64,000 nucleotides of DNA from Diadema setosum. Taxonomy: Eukaryota; Echinodermata; Echinoidea; Diadematoida; Diadematidae. Below the pieces are notes generated by a model that made no database searches, was not told where the DNA came from, and saw nothing but the letters and a program-made list of their open reading frames with translations. Of this stretch, positions 48,481-59,720 are shown piece after piece (within the stretch, counting starts at the first letter, position 1; each line of letters opens with the position of its first letter). The position numbers and the translations under genes were made by a program. The stretch is taken from contig NC_092705.1 of the NCBI RefSeq assembly GCF_964275005.1, positions 21,025,723 through 21,089,722 on the forward strand, written 5' to 3'.

Positions 48481-48795
48481 TGCTTTCCTAATGGCCAAAT
48501 CAAATACATCCTGAACAGACAGTGGAGACATAAGGCAACACTGTTCACTTGTCATTCCCCTCCTGTTTTCATTGTGAATTATCATGTTGCTGTCTTCAGA
48601 AAAACTGTTTCATCCAGTGCATGCTACTTTTGAATCAAATATCCAAAGATAAAACCAAAGGCATCCCTCCTGCCGTCCGTGTTTCTTGTTGGTCTTTGTT
48701 TAGATGTAGCAATTATTCCTAAAGTAGGATTTTGTGTGCTTAACATTCCTAGACCCTGCAATCTGTTCAAGCCAAAAGATATCATCTACAAATTT

Positions 48796-49055
48796 ATGAA
48801 TTCACTGTCATCTTCTTTTCATGGTGGAGTAGCAGAAAGGGAACTAATTCCTGCCCCATTTAGGTAGAAGAAACAATGGTTGAAGTAGACCGCCTGAGTG
48901 CTGCTGATTCTGTGTGGATCACAAAATTTTCATTAGAATCATCTGGTTGCGCTTATCCAGTGATAATTCTTCTTTTTTTTTTGTATATGTTCGTTTAATG
49001 AAGTCTTGTATGGAATTTTGTGAATGTAATAGTATAATTGGAATGAATATTCCAA
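48796..49055 (+). repeat. Direct repeat flanking RanBD5, right copy
   Basis: Same orientation as 46,621-46,893, offset about 2,175 bp, from ATGAATTCACTGTCATCTTC to GAATGAATATTCCAAA. The RanBD5 exon, a SINE and a foldback element lie between the two copies. Confidence 0.85.
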
Positions 49056-50009
49056 ACATCAACAGATTTTGAGGATATCACTGTAAACTGTATATTCCTT
49101 GTCTTCCATTACCATTACCGAGGGTATATGATTTCATCTTGGAAAGTGAAGAAAAAAAAATCATGGGTGTAATCATTCCTTGACATTTGTAGTAAGTGTG
49201 TAGAGAAAATGCAATATATATTCTCTGTTCTTCATGAATTGTGAATTTAACTTGCTTTTGAAATATCCAATGCCTATAAGCTTCAAATTTTGAGAGAACA
49301 GGAAATAATTTGACAAGAAAATGTTTTCATGCCATTTGTAGCTTGTCATTGTTACAATATGAAAGGGTTGCTGAGATTTCAGTGGCTGTAGTGATCAATA
49401 GAGAGGCCCTTAACTAAGTCATAAAAAGCAACATTGTTCTGCAAAATTAGATTGAGCTTTGCTGTCAAAAATTGCCTTCAGATCTTGAATTCTGGACAAT
49501 TTTTTAAGTTGATATTTTCGTTTTGTCTACGTCCAGCTAGCATTCTAAAATTCCTGTTCAGTTTTGGGAACACAAGTCTAGTTTAAATAGAGACCTGGCT
49601 TGCAGTTAGTGGAGATGGTTTGTTTGCACAAATTCCCACATAAGTTGATTAAATCAAAATGGAATTCTAATAACTCACTGTCAGATCACATAAAGCTCCA
49701 TTATAAATGTAAGTATGTTGGTCTAATGGCAAACACTTTGCTGGTAGTGGCATTCGTGGGAACTTGTTTACATAAACACAAACATCACACGATGAATGTG
49801 TTTAAACTATACATGCACACATGCATAGTGGCAACTTGTCTTATGTAGGCCTAACAGTAAAAGAAAAAAAAATGGTTAAATCTGGAGTGGTTCTGGTTGA
49901 AATATAACCTCCTGTCTCTGTGTAAATAAAGACATAACTTTGTCTCATCACAGCATTGCTGTTTGTTTGACATGATGAGTGCATGGGCTTCTGTTTAGTG
50001 CTTCGAGAC
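49056..50009. other. Intron, no feature recognised
   Basis: AT-rich and unstructured. Small frames at 49,600-50,029 show no similarity I recognise. Confidence 0.5.
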
Positions 50010-50430
50010 CTCACCATACAATGTCTCATTGTGCTTTATGTTTTTGTAGTACACTTCACCATACAATTTCTCATTGTGCTTTGTGTTTGTTTAGTGTACC
50101 TCACCATACAATGTCTCATTGTACTTTATGTTTTTGTAGTACACTTCACCATACAATTTTTCATTGTGCTTTGTGTTTTGTGTAGTGTACCTCACCATAC
50201 AATGTCTCATTGTGCTTTCTGTTTTTGTAGTACACTTCACCATACGATTTTTCATTGTGCTTTGTGTTTGTGTAGTGTTACTCACCATACAATGTCTCAT
50301 TGTGCTTTATGTTTTTGTAGTACACTTCACCATACAATTTCTCATTGTGCTTTGTGTTTGTGTAGTGTACCTCAACATCATTGTGCTTTATGTTTATGTA
50401 GTACACTGCACCATACAATTTCTCATTATA
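50010..50430. repeat. 45-bp minisatellite with 90-bp higher order
   Basis: The unit CACCATACAATNTCTCATTG plus TGCTTTATGTTTTTGTAGTACACTT is 45 bp. Alternating variants (TTTATG...GTACACTT and TTTGTG...GTGTACCT) form a 90-bp dimer. About nine to ten units are present. Because 45 is divisible by three, all frames stay open, giving spurious 89-167 codon frames. A diverged unit reappears at ~50,785-50,830. Confidence 0.92.
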
Positions 50431-50784
50431 TAGATGATGACTGGCGGGGGAGGGAACATACCGAATGTTCCACCCGAAGGGTTTGAAATGCTATTGAGGG
50501 AGGTTATAAGTCCCGAGACGAAGTCGAGGGACGTATAGCCTCCCAAAATAGCATTTCAAACCTTGATCGCTCGCTCGCGCGCGCAGAGGCAAATTCAATG
50601 TGCGCGCGCGGTCCTAAGCATTCTGTCATTTGTTACGTGAAAATGTTTTCCCATGGGAGAACATTACAAAAATGTTCGCCCATGGGAGAACACTACAAAA
50701 ATGTTCGCCCATGGGCGAACATAACGAATGTGCCTCCATCACGTGACTGTGTTTAGCCAATCACTAACCGGTATTTGACTAACC
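50431..50784. mobile_element. Hairpin-rich insertion inside the minisatellite
   Basis: It interrupts the minisatellite, which resumes at ~50,785. It contains an ~85-bp imperfect hairpin (GTTTGAAATGCTATT ... AATAGCATTTCAAAC, 50,480-50,563), a CG-rich GCGCGCGC patch and three ~31-bp repeats built on GTTCGCCCATGGGCGAAC-like palindromes (50,641-50,727). No coding frame. Probably a small mobile element; the ends are not defined. Confidence 0.6.
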
Positions 50785-51737
50785 CATCTTATTGTGCTTT
50801 GTGTTAGTGTAGTAAACCTCACCATACAAAGTCTTATTCTGCCTAGTGTTATTCATTTTTCTAGTTGTGCTTTGTCAAGATCTCTTTGAATGCACATGGT
50901 ACCTTTCATTGATGTCTCTTGTGTCTAACATCACAATTCATTCTTAATCCTGCCATGATGCAGTGATTGCTCTACTTGTGGCAGACGGTTTGAGGAAAAA
51001 TGCTATGAGATAGCAACACTTACTGCAATGTCAAGTGTAATGGTAATGACAAGAATCCTGCTTCGTGATTGGCTGTTAATATGGGAAGTTGCTACATGTA
51101 TTTTATCAAGAGTTGCTACCCTTTCATCTTTTATGAAATGGGACCCAGGTCAGGGACATCCATCAATACCTAGTTTGGTTCTGGATGGATGCAGGGGCTA
51201 GAGATGTATCACTATCGTTACACTGATTGATAAACAAACTGTAATGATAGTTACTGGCTGTCAGCACGGCAAAGGATTGTGCAAATATTGTCCTTTTTCG
51301 GAGTTGGTAGTACTTTCTTTTTTTTTTTTTTGATTAGATGAAACTGGTTATAGTACATGTTTATCCCTGCTGAATCTGTCATTTAGTACCCTTTTGGTAC
51401 CCTTCAACAGTGTTCTGACCCAGAAGGAGAGGATAGGATTAACCCCAATTAAAAGGGAGATAGTGCACATATTTGTGTGTTTTGTTTGGGGGAGGGAGGA
51501 GAGTGAGGGTGAGGCTGTAAATTGGTAAGGGTCATTGGAGGACCAGAGCCTTGATTATAGCTTATAGATCTACATTGTATATCATTCTCTTCCCCATTTC
51601 TCTGTTACGTCCTCAATTCAGTCTTGTACCCGGTACATCTTTTTCTTTCTGCTCGTCTTCCTGCTGAGCTACCCTATGAAAACATTTAAGGTATGGTGGA
51701 GGGATGCATGCTTACTCGTGTATCTGTCATTTTTTAG

Positions 51738-52075
51738 AACATGCTCAACCCGATGATGAAGACTATGAAGAAGGATAAGAAGAGGAAGAGGAGGCGGAAG
51801 ATGTCGAGGATGATGATGACGATGAGTATTATGAGGATGAGGAGGATTGTGATGATGATGAGGATGATGAGTATGCATACGAAGATGACGAAGAGGACAA
51901 TGATGATGATGATGACGATGACGATGCTGACAACGACGAAAAAGAGAAACCCGGTCCATCCATGCTGCACCTTTTCCGCGATAAATTTGTGGATTGGGGT
52001 AGTAAGGGAGATTCGGGATCATCAACCCCAACTTCAGGGACATCGTCTTCGTCAAACACAACTAGCAGCAGCTAG
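51738..52075 (+). CDS. Terminal exon, acidic tail, with in-frame TAA
   Basis: The acceptor TCATTTTTTAG is strong, and phase 1 matches the RanBD5 donor. The frame reads HAQPDDEDYEEG, a TAA at 51,776-51,778, then EEEEEAEDVEDDDDDEYYED and a further long Asp/Glu run, and ends with LHLFRDKFVDWGSKG, a Ser/Thr-rich stretch and TAG at 52,073-52,075. Composition is uniform on both sides of the TAA. A weak alternative acceptor (AG at 51,778-51,779) would keep the frame and remove the stop, but it lacks a pyrimidine tract. The tail replaces the cyclophilin domain of vertebrate RanBP2. Confidence 0.7.
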
Positions 52076-53131
52076 GAGTGTAAATATTTGATAGAACTGT
52101 GAGAAACTGCAGACTGATATATCATTTATGTGCCTACTACATACTGCATTGTTAGATGAAAAGTTTTCCGAAAGCGATAATCTTAGAGTCATCTTTTATC
52201 CACTGCCAGTGGTTGTCATGGCAATGTTATATCAATAACTTTCAAGGGAACCAGCTTGGAGATGGAATGTTGAAGTAAGTCCAGAGGAACTACTAAGCAC
52301 TGTAAGAACTGTAGGGCAAAAATCAATTTTGACAGCAAAATGGCTCTCTCTCTCTCTTATTTTCTTTAGATCTCTCATTCTATCACACACTTTCTTTTTG
52401 CTTAATCATTATTTTTTTTCTGTGTTCACAGTGTGAGAAATGCGTGCTCTTTGAGGACTTATTTGGATATTAGAACCAGCCCATCAAAAATTCTGTGCCT
52501 GCATCAAACCATTACAGTGCAAGAAAGGCATCCCCTTCAATAGACTTTATACATTCTATTGCAGCTAGATCAGCAATGTACACGTAGTTTGATTTTAATT
52601 TTGATACATATACAGTATCTAGGGTCCAAAGAAGCAAAATATTTGGAAATCGATGATTTGGTGTGCTTCATGTCTGAACTGAACAAATGACCTGAAATGG
52701 AGGCCAGACAAAATATTTGTTTACTTACTGAAGGGATGAAAAACTTCAACAGAATCTGTAAAAAGATGTAAAAAGTGAGGTTTCTGTGCACATGGAGAAT
52801 TATCAATGCTTCATGTCATCTGTAATTTATCACTAGAGGTCCCTTCCAAATTGAGAAGGTAGTCAGTCCAACAGGATTTAGAGTTGATAGTAAGATGTCA
52901 TGTAGGAGTTACCCATGGGGATCGACTGACTTGCCAAGTGATGTCTACAGGTACTAATTCTCAAGTCTTTCTAAGGACGTTATTGTCACCCTTCTCCTTT
53001 TTCCGGGTTCTGAATATTATGCGCAGCTGTTCACATCTTCTTTATCATATGTTTATGATTCACGTATTTAAACTATGTACCCTCATAAGTGCAGCCGTCT
53101 ATAAGGAGATAATTCATTTGAAATTTAAAAT

Positions 53132-53671
53132 TTGGTATTTGTTCAAAACCAAACCTTTGATACTTGACCTACCATCTCTCCAAATTTCAAAGTATAATTA
53201 TATCTATGGTTTGAAATTTGAAAATCCTTGGATTTTACATAGTGAATGTTACCGGTATCTTATTTTTTTTCAAGATCAACCTATTGCGTATACTGTACAT
53301 GTCTCTCCCCTACATTTGACTCTGATTCAATCTTCTGAGATGTGAATAAGAATGTGAGCTTTCTTTACCATTGTTGCAATAGATTTCTAACAATTAAAAT
53401 GTTGGTATTTGTTCAAAACCAAACCTTTGATACTTGACCTACCATCTCTCCAAATTTCAAAGTATAATTATATCTATGGTTTGAAATTTGAAAATCCTTG
53501 GATTTTACATAGTGAATGTTACCGGTATCTTATTTTTTTTCAAGATCAACCTATTGCGTATACTGTACATGTCTCTCCCCTACATTTGACTCTGATTCAA
53601 TCTTCTGAGATGTGAATAAGAATGTGAGCTTTCTTTACCATTGTTGCAATAGATTTCTAACAATTAAAATG
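53132..53671. repeat. 270-bp perfect tandem duplication
   Basis: 53,132-53,401 is followed directly by 53,402-53,671, with no difference that I can find. Both copies contain the same 66-codon open stretch (FKTKPLILDLPS to IQSSEM), which has no recognisable domain. Confidence 0.95.
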
Positions 53672-54530
53672 GAAAACTGACCACTGGAAAGTGTCAAATC
53701 TGAAGAAGTGTCAAATACCAAAATTAGAAAATCAATATCTGGCAACTATATCAGGCTTTGGCAGTGACAAATGACCCATGGATTACTGTATATTCTTGCA
53801 TATAGCTTCATGCATTGAAGCAAACTTTTTCTAGCATGTTTCAAGGACTCTTTATCATTTATATGTTGTTTTACTCCCCGTCTGATGGGAACATCGAACT
53901 TGACCGTGTGAAGGCAAATTTTTCAGAGGAAGAATGTGATCAAGGAATGCGTAGTGTATCAAAGGTATAATGGATACCATGATTGGCAAAGTATATGTCG
54001 AGCTTGTCTGGGTATAAACTTTCAAGTTGCGCTGAATGTCTCATAAGGTTGGAATGAAAAGCTGATTACATTGACAGGTAATTACTCTAATGAGAAATGA
54101 AACTACAACATACAATCTACTTTGAATAAAAACACAGACCTAGTTACAATTTGTATTTGTATGCGCAATGCAAGTCAATTAATGATAACATAACAATGTG
54201 TGTACTATGCATATGAGTCCTTAAGACAAAAAATGTAAATGAAATTCATATAAGATGAGGAAAGTAGAATTGTAGATCCGTCAAAGATGGCATTGATTGA
54301 GAATTGGAGAGTCACTCAGTCAGTATATTCATAGGTGATGATTATTATTTTGTTATTATCATCATTGTTAATATTATTATTATCATTATTTAGCAACTGA
54401 CTGCTGTTTGTAGTCGCGATAATGAGTATCAATCTATTCGTGAAGAAAGTTGAGTCTGTCTGCACTCATTGCAGTGTGTATACATTGAAATCATTGTATT
54501 GTCAAGTATGTCCAGAGAGAATGAATGCTA

Positions 54531-54536
54531 AATAAA
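54531..54536 (+). terminator. Polyadenylation signal AATAAA
   Basis: AATAAA is followed within 30 bp by a GT-rich stretch (GCATGTTTTGTTT). It is the last such signal before copy B begins at ~54,970. Confidence 0.45.
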
Positions 54537-54689
54537 GATTGGCATGTTTTGTTTAAAGTGATAAAGAGCTTGATTGTTATCATCCTTTTGGAATTTACAT
54601 ATAAGTCAAGGGATCCTATAGTTTTAGTTGAGAAATAACCTCTGGTTTCTAACACATTTTAGTGAGATGATGAGAAACCTCATGTGAAA

Positions 54690-54965
54690 TAAGAAAAAAA
54701 CATGTAATTCCAAGAGGAATTCAATGTTTATTTGATGAAAATTCGTTTTGAAATGACTGAGATATCCAAAAAAGAGAGTTCCCAATAAAAGGTGGGACCC
54801 ACCTTTTATTACGATTGCTTTGTTTTTCTCTGTTTTTGGATGTCTCAGCCATTCCAAAAACTAATTTTCATCAAATTAACTTTTCTCTTAGAATGGTATG
54901 CTCTGTATTGTATCTCGCAAAAAAGTTAAAAGCCCAGCACTTATCTCCACTAATACTATACCAAC
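54690..54965. mobile_element. Foldback element, family F2 (copy 2)
   Basis: TTTGATGAAAATTCGTTTTGAAATGACTGAGATATCC is mirrored by GGATGTCTCAGCCATTCC and TAATTTTCATCAAATTA. It belongs to the same family as 46,905-47,210. It ends just at the left edge of segmental duplication copy B. Confidence 0.7.
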
Positions 54966-55376
54966 CCTGTGTGTAAATCAATTACTACTACTGTAGTATA
55001 ATGATTTACTTACTATAGACCTCAGATACATTGGAATATTCTTTGCAAGTGTCATTTTTTCTTCTTCAAAACACTTTTTTCTAATAATGTGATAGCTCGA
55101 TTTTAAAGAATGAAGTTGTATCATTAAAGAGCAATCTGAACTGAATAACAATGTTCAACGTGGAGGATGAAACACTGATGCATACCAAAGTCTCCACAAT
55201 TATGTGGTCACTATCAAGAAACTGTACAACCAAAATCCCCAATACACAGTAAATTCGGTGTACTATTAACACTGATGGAGAAATTGAGCACATTAAGACC
55301 GGTCACTCACACAGACACAGACACACACACATACACACACACACACAACTGAGGAATTCCGGCCAATGAAACTTAA

Positions 55377-56142
55377 CCCTATTATAACTGGGCTATTGGA
55401 GACCAAGTTTTTACTGGGGGGGGGGGGTCAATTTATTTGACCCCCCCTTCAGATCTCGGCCGCCGATCGCGCGATCGCCGCAAAATTTTGCCTGCATATA
55501 GATCCTGATGTCAACTACAAGATTATATGGTCATTCAAAAAAAAAATATATTTTTTTTTAATAAATTAATTATGCTAATTTACGCATGAAATCATATTTT
55601 AACCTATAACTCCATTAAAAAGATTAAAGGATTGCTAAATTTTTGTGTCAGAGTTCCTCAAGACACATCAAACAATTTTCTTGTAAAAAATAGCGCAGTC
55701 AAATTCAGTTTCTTTTGTTTTTTATTGTTTTGTTAATTTCTTATGTATTTTAGTATTTTTTCGACCATTTGTTTTCTATTTTTTGCCAAAATTTAATGCA
55801 GGCACTTTTTTAAGCTTATCTACATTAGAATTTATTAATTTCAATTGTTAAAAGTTGAAATAATCTAATTTATATCAATTAATAAAAAAAAAATTGCATT
55901 GGATTTGCACACGAAATCATGAATTTGAGCTGTTTTCGGGTTGACATGCATGTGCAAAACATTGCGTAACTTTAGAACAGTGTGCCCGGACGACGCAAAT
56001 TTGATCTAAAAATATGCGGGAGACTTCAATGAAAAAAGTAATGAAACGACGCGGCAAAATCTTTGCGCGTTGCGGAATCGTGGCGCAAAATGTCGAGGGG
56101 GGGTTCAATTTCACCCCCCCCCCTCCCCCAGTTGAAATAGGG
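55377..56142. mobile_element. TTAA-flanked MITE (piggyBac-like target)
   Basis: The ends CCCTATTATAACTGGG and CCCAGTTGAAATAGGG are inverted repeats. The element is flanked on both sides by TTAA (55,373-55,376 and 56,143-56,146). Copy A has the empty site GAAACTTGATGGA near 1,825. Length is 766 bp and no transposase frame is present. TTAA duplication is diagnostic of piggyBac-type elements, but the superfamily call is inference. Confidence 0.82.
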
Positions 56143-56237
56143 TTAATGGAGGGAGCAGGTGAATTAATTAAATGCTTCGGTAATAGGCTGTACGAAAAGA
56201 AACATCCATAAATTGCAAAACACTATCGAAACGGTCT

Positions 56238-56591
56238 ATTATATCCCCATTCCACAGATATTTTTTTTTTCTCATCGGTCACTCATCGGAAGCAAAGTTT
56301 GTTGCTTCTGGTCACCCCCGAAGTGTATCGGATCGCAATCTGATAAATCTGACATGGTTGGTCGACTATCAGGTCAGTTTCAGACATGTCGCGCGTGATC
56401 CTCATTGGACGATCTTGCCTCATGGGATCACCGCCCGACATATCTGACACTGACCTGATAGTCGCCTAACAAGTCGGATTTATCGGAGTGTGGTCCGATA
56501 CACTTCTGTGGGTGGCTGGAAGCAATATTGAATAAATTTAGCTTCCAATGAGTGACGGTTGAGAGAAAACCTGTGTGGAATGGGGGTATAA
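56238..56591. mobile_element. Foldback/MITE-like element (copy B)
   Basis: Orthologous to 1,919-2,257: the left arm starts at CCCCATTCCACAG and the right arm ends GGAATGGGGGTATA. Arms of ~130 bp with moderate divergence from copy A. Confidence 0.75.
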
Positions 56592-58014
56592 GGCAACATT
56601 TATTCATTATAAATGCGTACAATGTATTTATAAATTCGCATAAACATGGTAAAAATACAATTTAGGCCTAGTACTGATTTCCATATATTTCCATTTTATT
56701 CTATTTTCTCGTGATATGTTTGTACATTGCCACTCTTTATTGAAAAGGAAATAAACGAAACGAAAAAAAAAAAAAAAAACACGAAACGAACCTAGATGGC
56801 AAAAAACAACAGACAGGTTCCCAACTCTGTTGATATGTCGCGCATTATGATTGTCTTTAAGTGATTCGTGTGATCGCACTTCCATCTTTTCCCCTCATTC
56901 TTGTGCTGTGTGTCCAGGTCGAAAGGGCAGAGTTGTTCCAATCGTGGACGTCCTTATCACAGTAGCAACTTTTGCTATACTCCTATAAATAATCTTGACG
57001 AGGTGATAATGCCACATACGAATTTGAATGCATTTTTGTAATATTCATTTAAAATAGCTTAAATGTTACGTGTGACAGGATACAGCGCTCATCCGATGAT
57101 TTCGAGAACCGTTCAAACGGGATCATTGTAAAAGAATTGGATGGCACTCCATTAGCTGTATTACTGAAATTGATCTCGGGTTATTTTTCTTCAATGTACA
57201 ATAGGTATCATGTCAGAGATGGTAGGACACCATAGAAACATTTTGGAATTTTTCAATGGAGATGCTGCAACAACATGAGCACATTACATGACAGTGCTAA
57301 CGTCATCATCTCGCAACTTCCCATCGGTTTGTTCACAAAAATACCGTGAAGATCGGAGTAGCAACAAGCTATATTAATCCAAGAATATCCTAATTGTTAG
57401 GTAGTCACAAAATAATAAAATGCTTTATAAACTTGACAGAATTACTATACCTCTGCCCAGTTTTAAAATTCTTTCAAACAGACGGGTAATCCAAGCAAAT
57501 GTAATCATAGAAATTCAATTTTCCTGACCGTAACTGCTATCAATCTTTAACGAATCGAATATCAAGGACTAAATAACACAGGTTCATGACATTCCGGTTT
57601 GTATGGCTTCATGCTGCTATTGTTATTGTGCTTTAAACTCACATTCAAGTTTATTTCCAGCTGACGAGGACATAGCTAATGTGCTTCCCGAAGTACAAAG
57701 TTCAACATAAATGTTTCTTCCTCTCGGTGCGTACGTGATGAGAAAAGGTGAGTGTACCGTCTGTGTGCGACTGGGTGTATTTGGGTGTCTTACTAGCTGG
57801 AATGGGGAAAAAAGTAGCCAAGGTAGCCAGAAAACGCCAGAATACGATACAAGATCGCACAGTTTCTCATTCCAATTTTTTTATATTCAAAACATCATAA
57901 ATTAAGTAGAAATCTTTAATGCTATCTCATTTTTTTCGTATTGCTACTACACTAATTCCCCTTAGTCTCAAAACGTCTTGATTCTATACATATTCATATA
58001 ACGGAGAGTTCCTA

Positions 58015-58745
58015 ACGGAGAGTTCCGTTTTCTCTCCTCTCGGTACTGTCTCGCGTCTTACAGTGTACATACGTGTGGGTAATCGAATGTGTGTACGAAC
58101 GTGTTGTCCTTGTCATATTTTCGCGGTACACGTGGTTCAGTGAGCAGTGTCCGGGCACTAGCATTGGTATTCTATATTTTTTTTCCCAACCAGTGTATCT
58201 CAAAATAGTTACATGTATATTGCTATAGAATACAATGTACTGTAAAAGTGGTTTCTTTCGCGGTGGTTTTATTTTCGCGCTTTTCGCGCTTTGAGGTTGA
58301 ACCGCGAATTTAACATCACGCGAAAATGTTTTGAACCCGTCGCTTGTTACAATGCTATCATTACCAACCTCGAATTTAAACACACACGAAAAAGTCGGAA
58401 CCGATGGAAACCACAAAAGTTTCTGTACGCGAAAGAAACCACTTTTACAGTAGTATATAATTTACTCATTATTTATCTAGCGATCCACGTCCGACAAGCT
58501 TTGCGTTTTAGTGGATCACTATTTTCCATAATCGAATTTATTTTCCGCTCGCCCACGAAGTATTTATACAGTGTTTTTTCCTAAATATTGTACATGTTAT
58601 ATGTTGTTCTATAATTTGTCTCATATATAATATATTACATGAATCTTTTGCAAACGTTTGAACAATATTTCATCACATGTATACTCTGTACTATGTTTTT
58701 TGATTTTCGATGATTGGAAATAAACTATGATTGAATTGAATTGAA
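58015..58745 (+). mobile_element. LINE/SINE-like insertion with (TTGAA)n tail
   Basis: Copy A reads AGTTCCTAATTATTCG without interruption near 3,683; copy B has ~730 bp inserted after AGTTCCTA. The insert ends GGAAATAAACTATGATTGAATTGAATTGAATT, i.e. a polyadenylation signal and a short-repeat tail typical of CR1/L2-like elements on the + strand. No reverse transcriptase frame. A separate TA-flanked MITE is nested at 58,240. Confidence 0.7.
58240..58450. mobile_element. MITE with perfect 23-bp TIRs and TA duplication
   Basis: Starts CTGTAAAAGTGGTTTCTTTC and ends with its exact reverse complement; TIRs are 23 bp, or 25 including the flanking TA at 58,238 and 58,451. The interior is rich in TTTTCGCGC-like phrases with further internal symmetry. 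TA target duplication and short size suggest a Tc1/mariner-derived MITE. Confidence 0.88.
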
Positions 58746-59337
58746 TTAATTATTCGTTTGAACACACGACTCAAGACATGCATGTTTTATATACGCGGGT
58801 ATATTCATTTACAACTACACAAAATGAGTTTCCCCTCATTGATGAAAAAAAAAAAATCTTTCGCTTGAACTCGATTATCTACACTCGCCGCCAGAGACTA
58901 CAAATTCGTAACCCCCTTTCCCCAACAGAAAAACTTTAGCCCAGCAGTCTATCACATATTACTGATCCAACATTTTGAACGCGATACCCGATCACGTAAA
59001 ACAGAATAAGAAATGCCAAAAGTATAAACCTGTACATCACCCATTGATATAAAAAAATATTATTGTTGTAAACTGTAGGACCTTTTGCCAGAGACTCAAC
59101 TCTCACGCTTTTGGCTGGAGATCTCTCGCTTTCAGACCACTTTCTTATAATATTCCTTACTTCTGTTTGAGTTTGATTTTTCCCGCTCTAGCTGTGTCTC
59201 CCGTTTGAAATGTATTTCTCTCGTCCAAGTTAAGTTTTGCCATAGACACCAAAAAATGATGCCAAACACTAAGATATAGCATATCCCTAAAGCACAGAGG
59301 TCATACAGCACATCGTGTTGTAGGTCGATCCACGCTT

Positions 59338-59720
59338 ACAGATTGATTGATTGATTGATTTTATTTCCGCAAAATGAGATATGTATATTACTTCTTCTTG
59401 AACATTACAATGCAAAGAAATTATCGCAAAAGTACGTGAAATTGCGACTCGATGGCCCTACTGAGCTCCGCCCTCATTGTGGAGCTGTTCTACCGAGGGT
59501 CCCAAAAGAAAACACTCGGTATATTCGAAGTTAACATGCAAATTTGTATCAACTTATACTACTCTACACAAAATCAAAATAACATCCATTATTACACTTC
59601 AGTTATTCTATGAACACCATTTCCATAATGGAAATAAACAAAATCAAGGAATTCAACAGATATACATCTACGCTTCAAAGAAAAAAAAAGAAGGGGAAAA
59701 AAGTACATAATTTATACAAA
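59338..59720 (-). mobile_element. Non-LTR element 3' end (copy B)
   Basis: Orthologue of 4,201-4,660, with GATTGATTGATTGATTTTATTTCCGC at its head (three to four GATT units against five in copy A). The body matches with small indels. Confidence 0.55.

Larger units (their letters stand above)
8701..52075 (+). other. RANBP2: RanBP2/Nup358-like gene, whole locus
   Basis: About 20 exons encode alternating Ran-binding domains and FxFG-type linkers, the signature of the RanBP2/Nup358 family. RanBP2 sits on cytoplasmic filaments of the nuclear pore, binds RanGTP through RanBDs and nuclear transport receptors through FG repeats. Five RanBDs are visible: 8,701/9,591, 14,861/15,450, 26,026/26,834, 42,240/45,927 and 47,328. 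Exon phases agree from start to end, and leaving out U1 and U2 gives 1,817 codons. Unlike the vertebrate protein there are no zinc fingers and no C-terminal cyclophilin domain; the chain ends in an acidic tail. The start at 8,701 is only the first usable ATG; N-terminal exons could lie upstream of the window. Two in-frame stops and frameshifted FG exons mean that it may be a pseudogene or mis-assembled. Confidence 0.8.
52076..54536 (+). other. Probable 3' untranslated and downstream region
   Basis: No further exon was recognised. It holds a CT-rich stretch near 52,345, the 270-bp tandem duplication, and a canonical AATAAA at 54,531. A second AATAAA is at 54,125. The true cleavage site cannot be decided from sequence alone. 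Confidence 0.45.

Noticed and set aside
49983..50486. 167-codon protein on the + strand
   Set aside because: It is an artefact of the 45-bp minisatellite: all frames on both strands stay open because the period is divisible by three.
47402..51778. Programmed stop-codon readthrough or RNA editing
   Set aside because: Possible but unsupported: the two stops differ (TAG and TAA), there is no shared context, and the FG exons nearby are also frameshifted, so decay or sequence error is simpler.
51741..52091. Met/Arg/Lys-rich 116-codon frame and antisense frames over the acidic exon
   Set aside because: These are out-of-frame shadows of GAT/GAA-rich sequence. The acidic frame matches the splice phase of the preceding exon.
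52884..53345. 153-codon frame downstream of the gene
   Set aside because: It crosses into the 270-bp tandem duplication, has no domain and no conserved context, and lies in the presumed 3' region.
52076..54970. Cyclophilin domain expected at the end of RanBP2
   Set aside because: I searched for peptidyl-prolyl isomerase-like frames and found none. The gene appears to end in the acidic exon.
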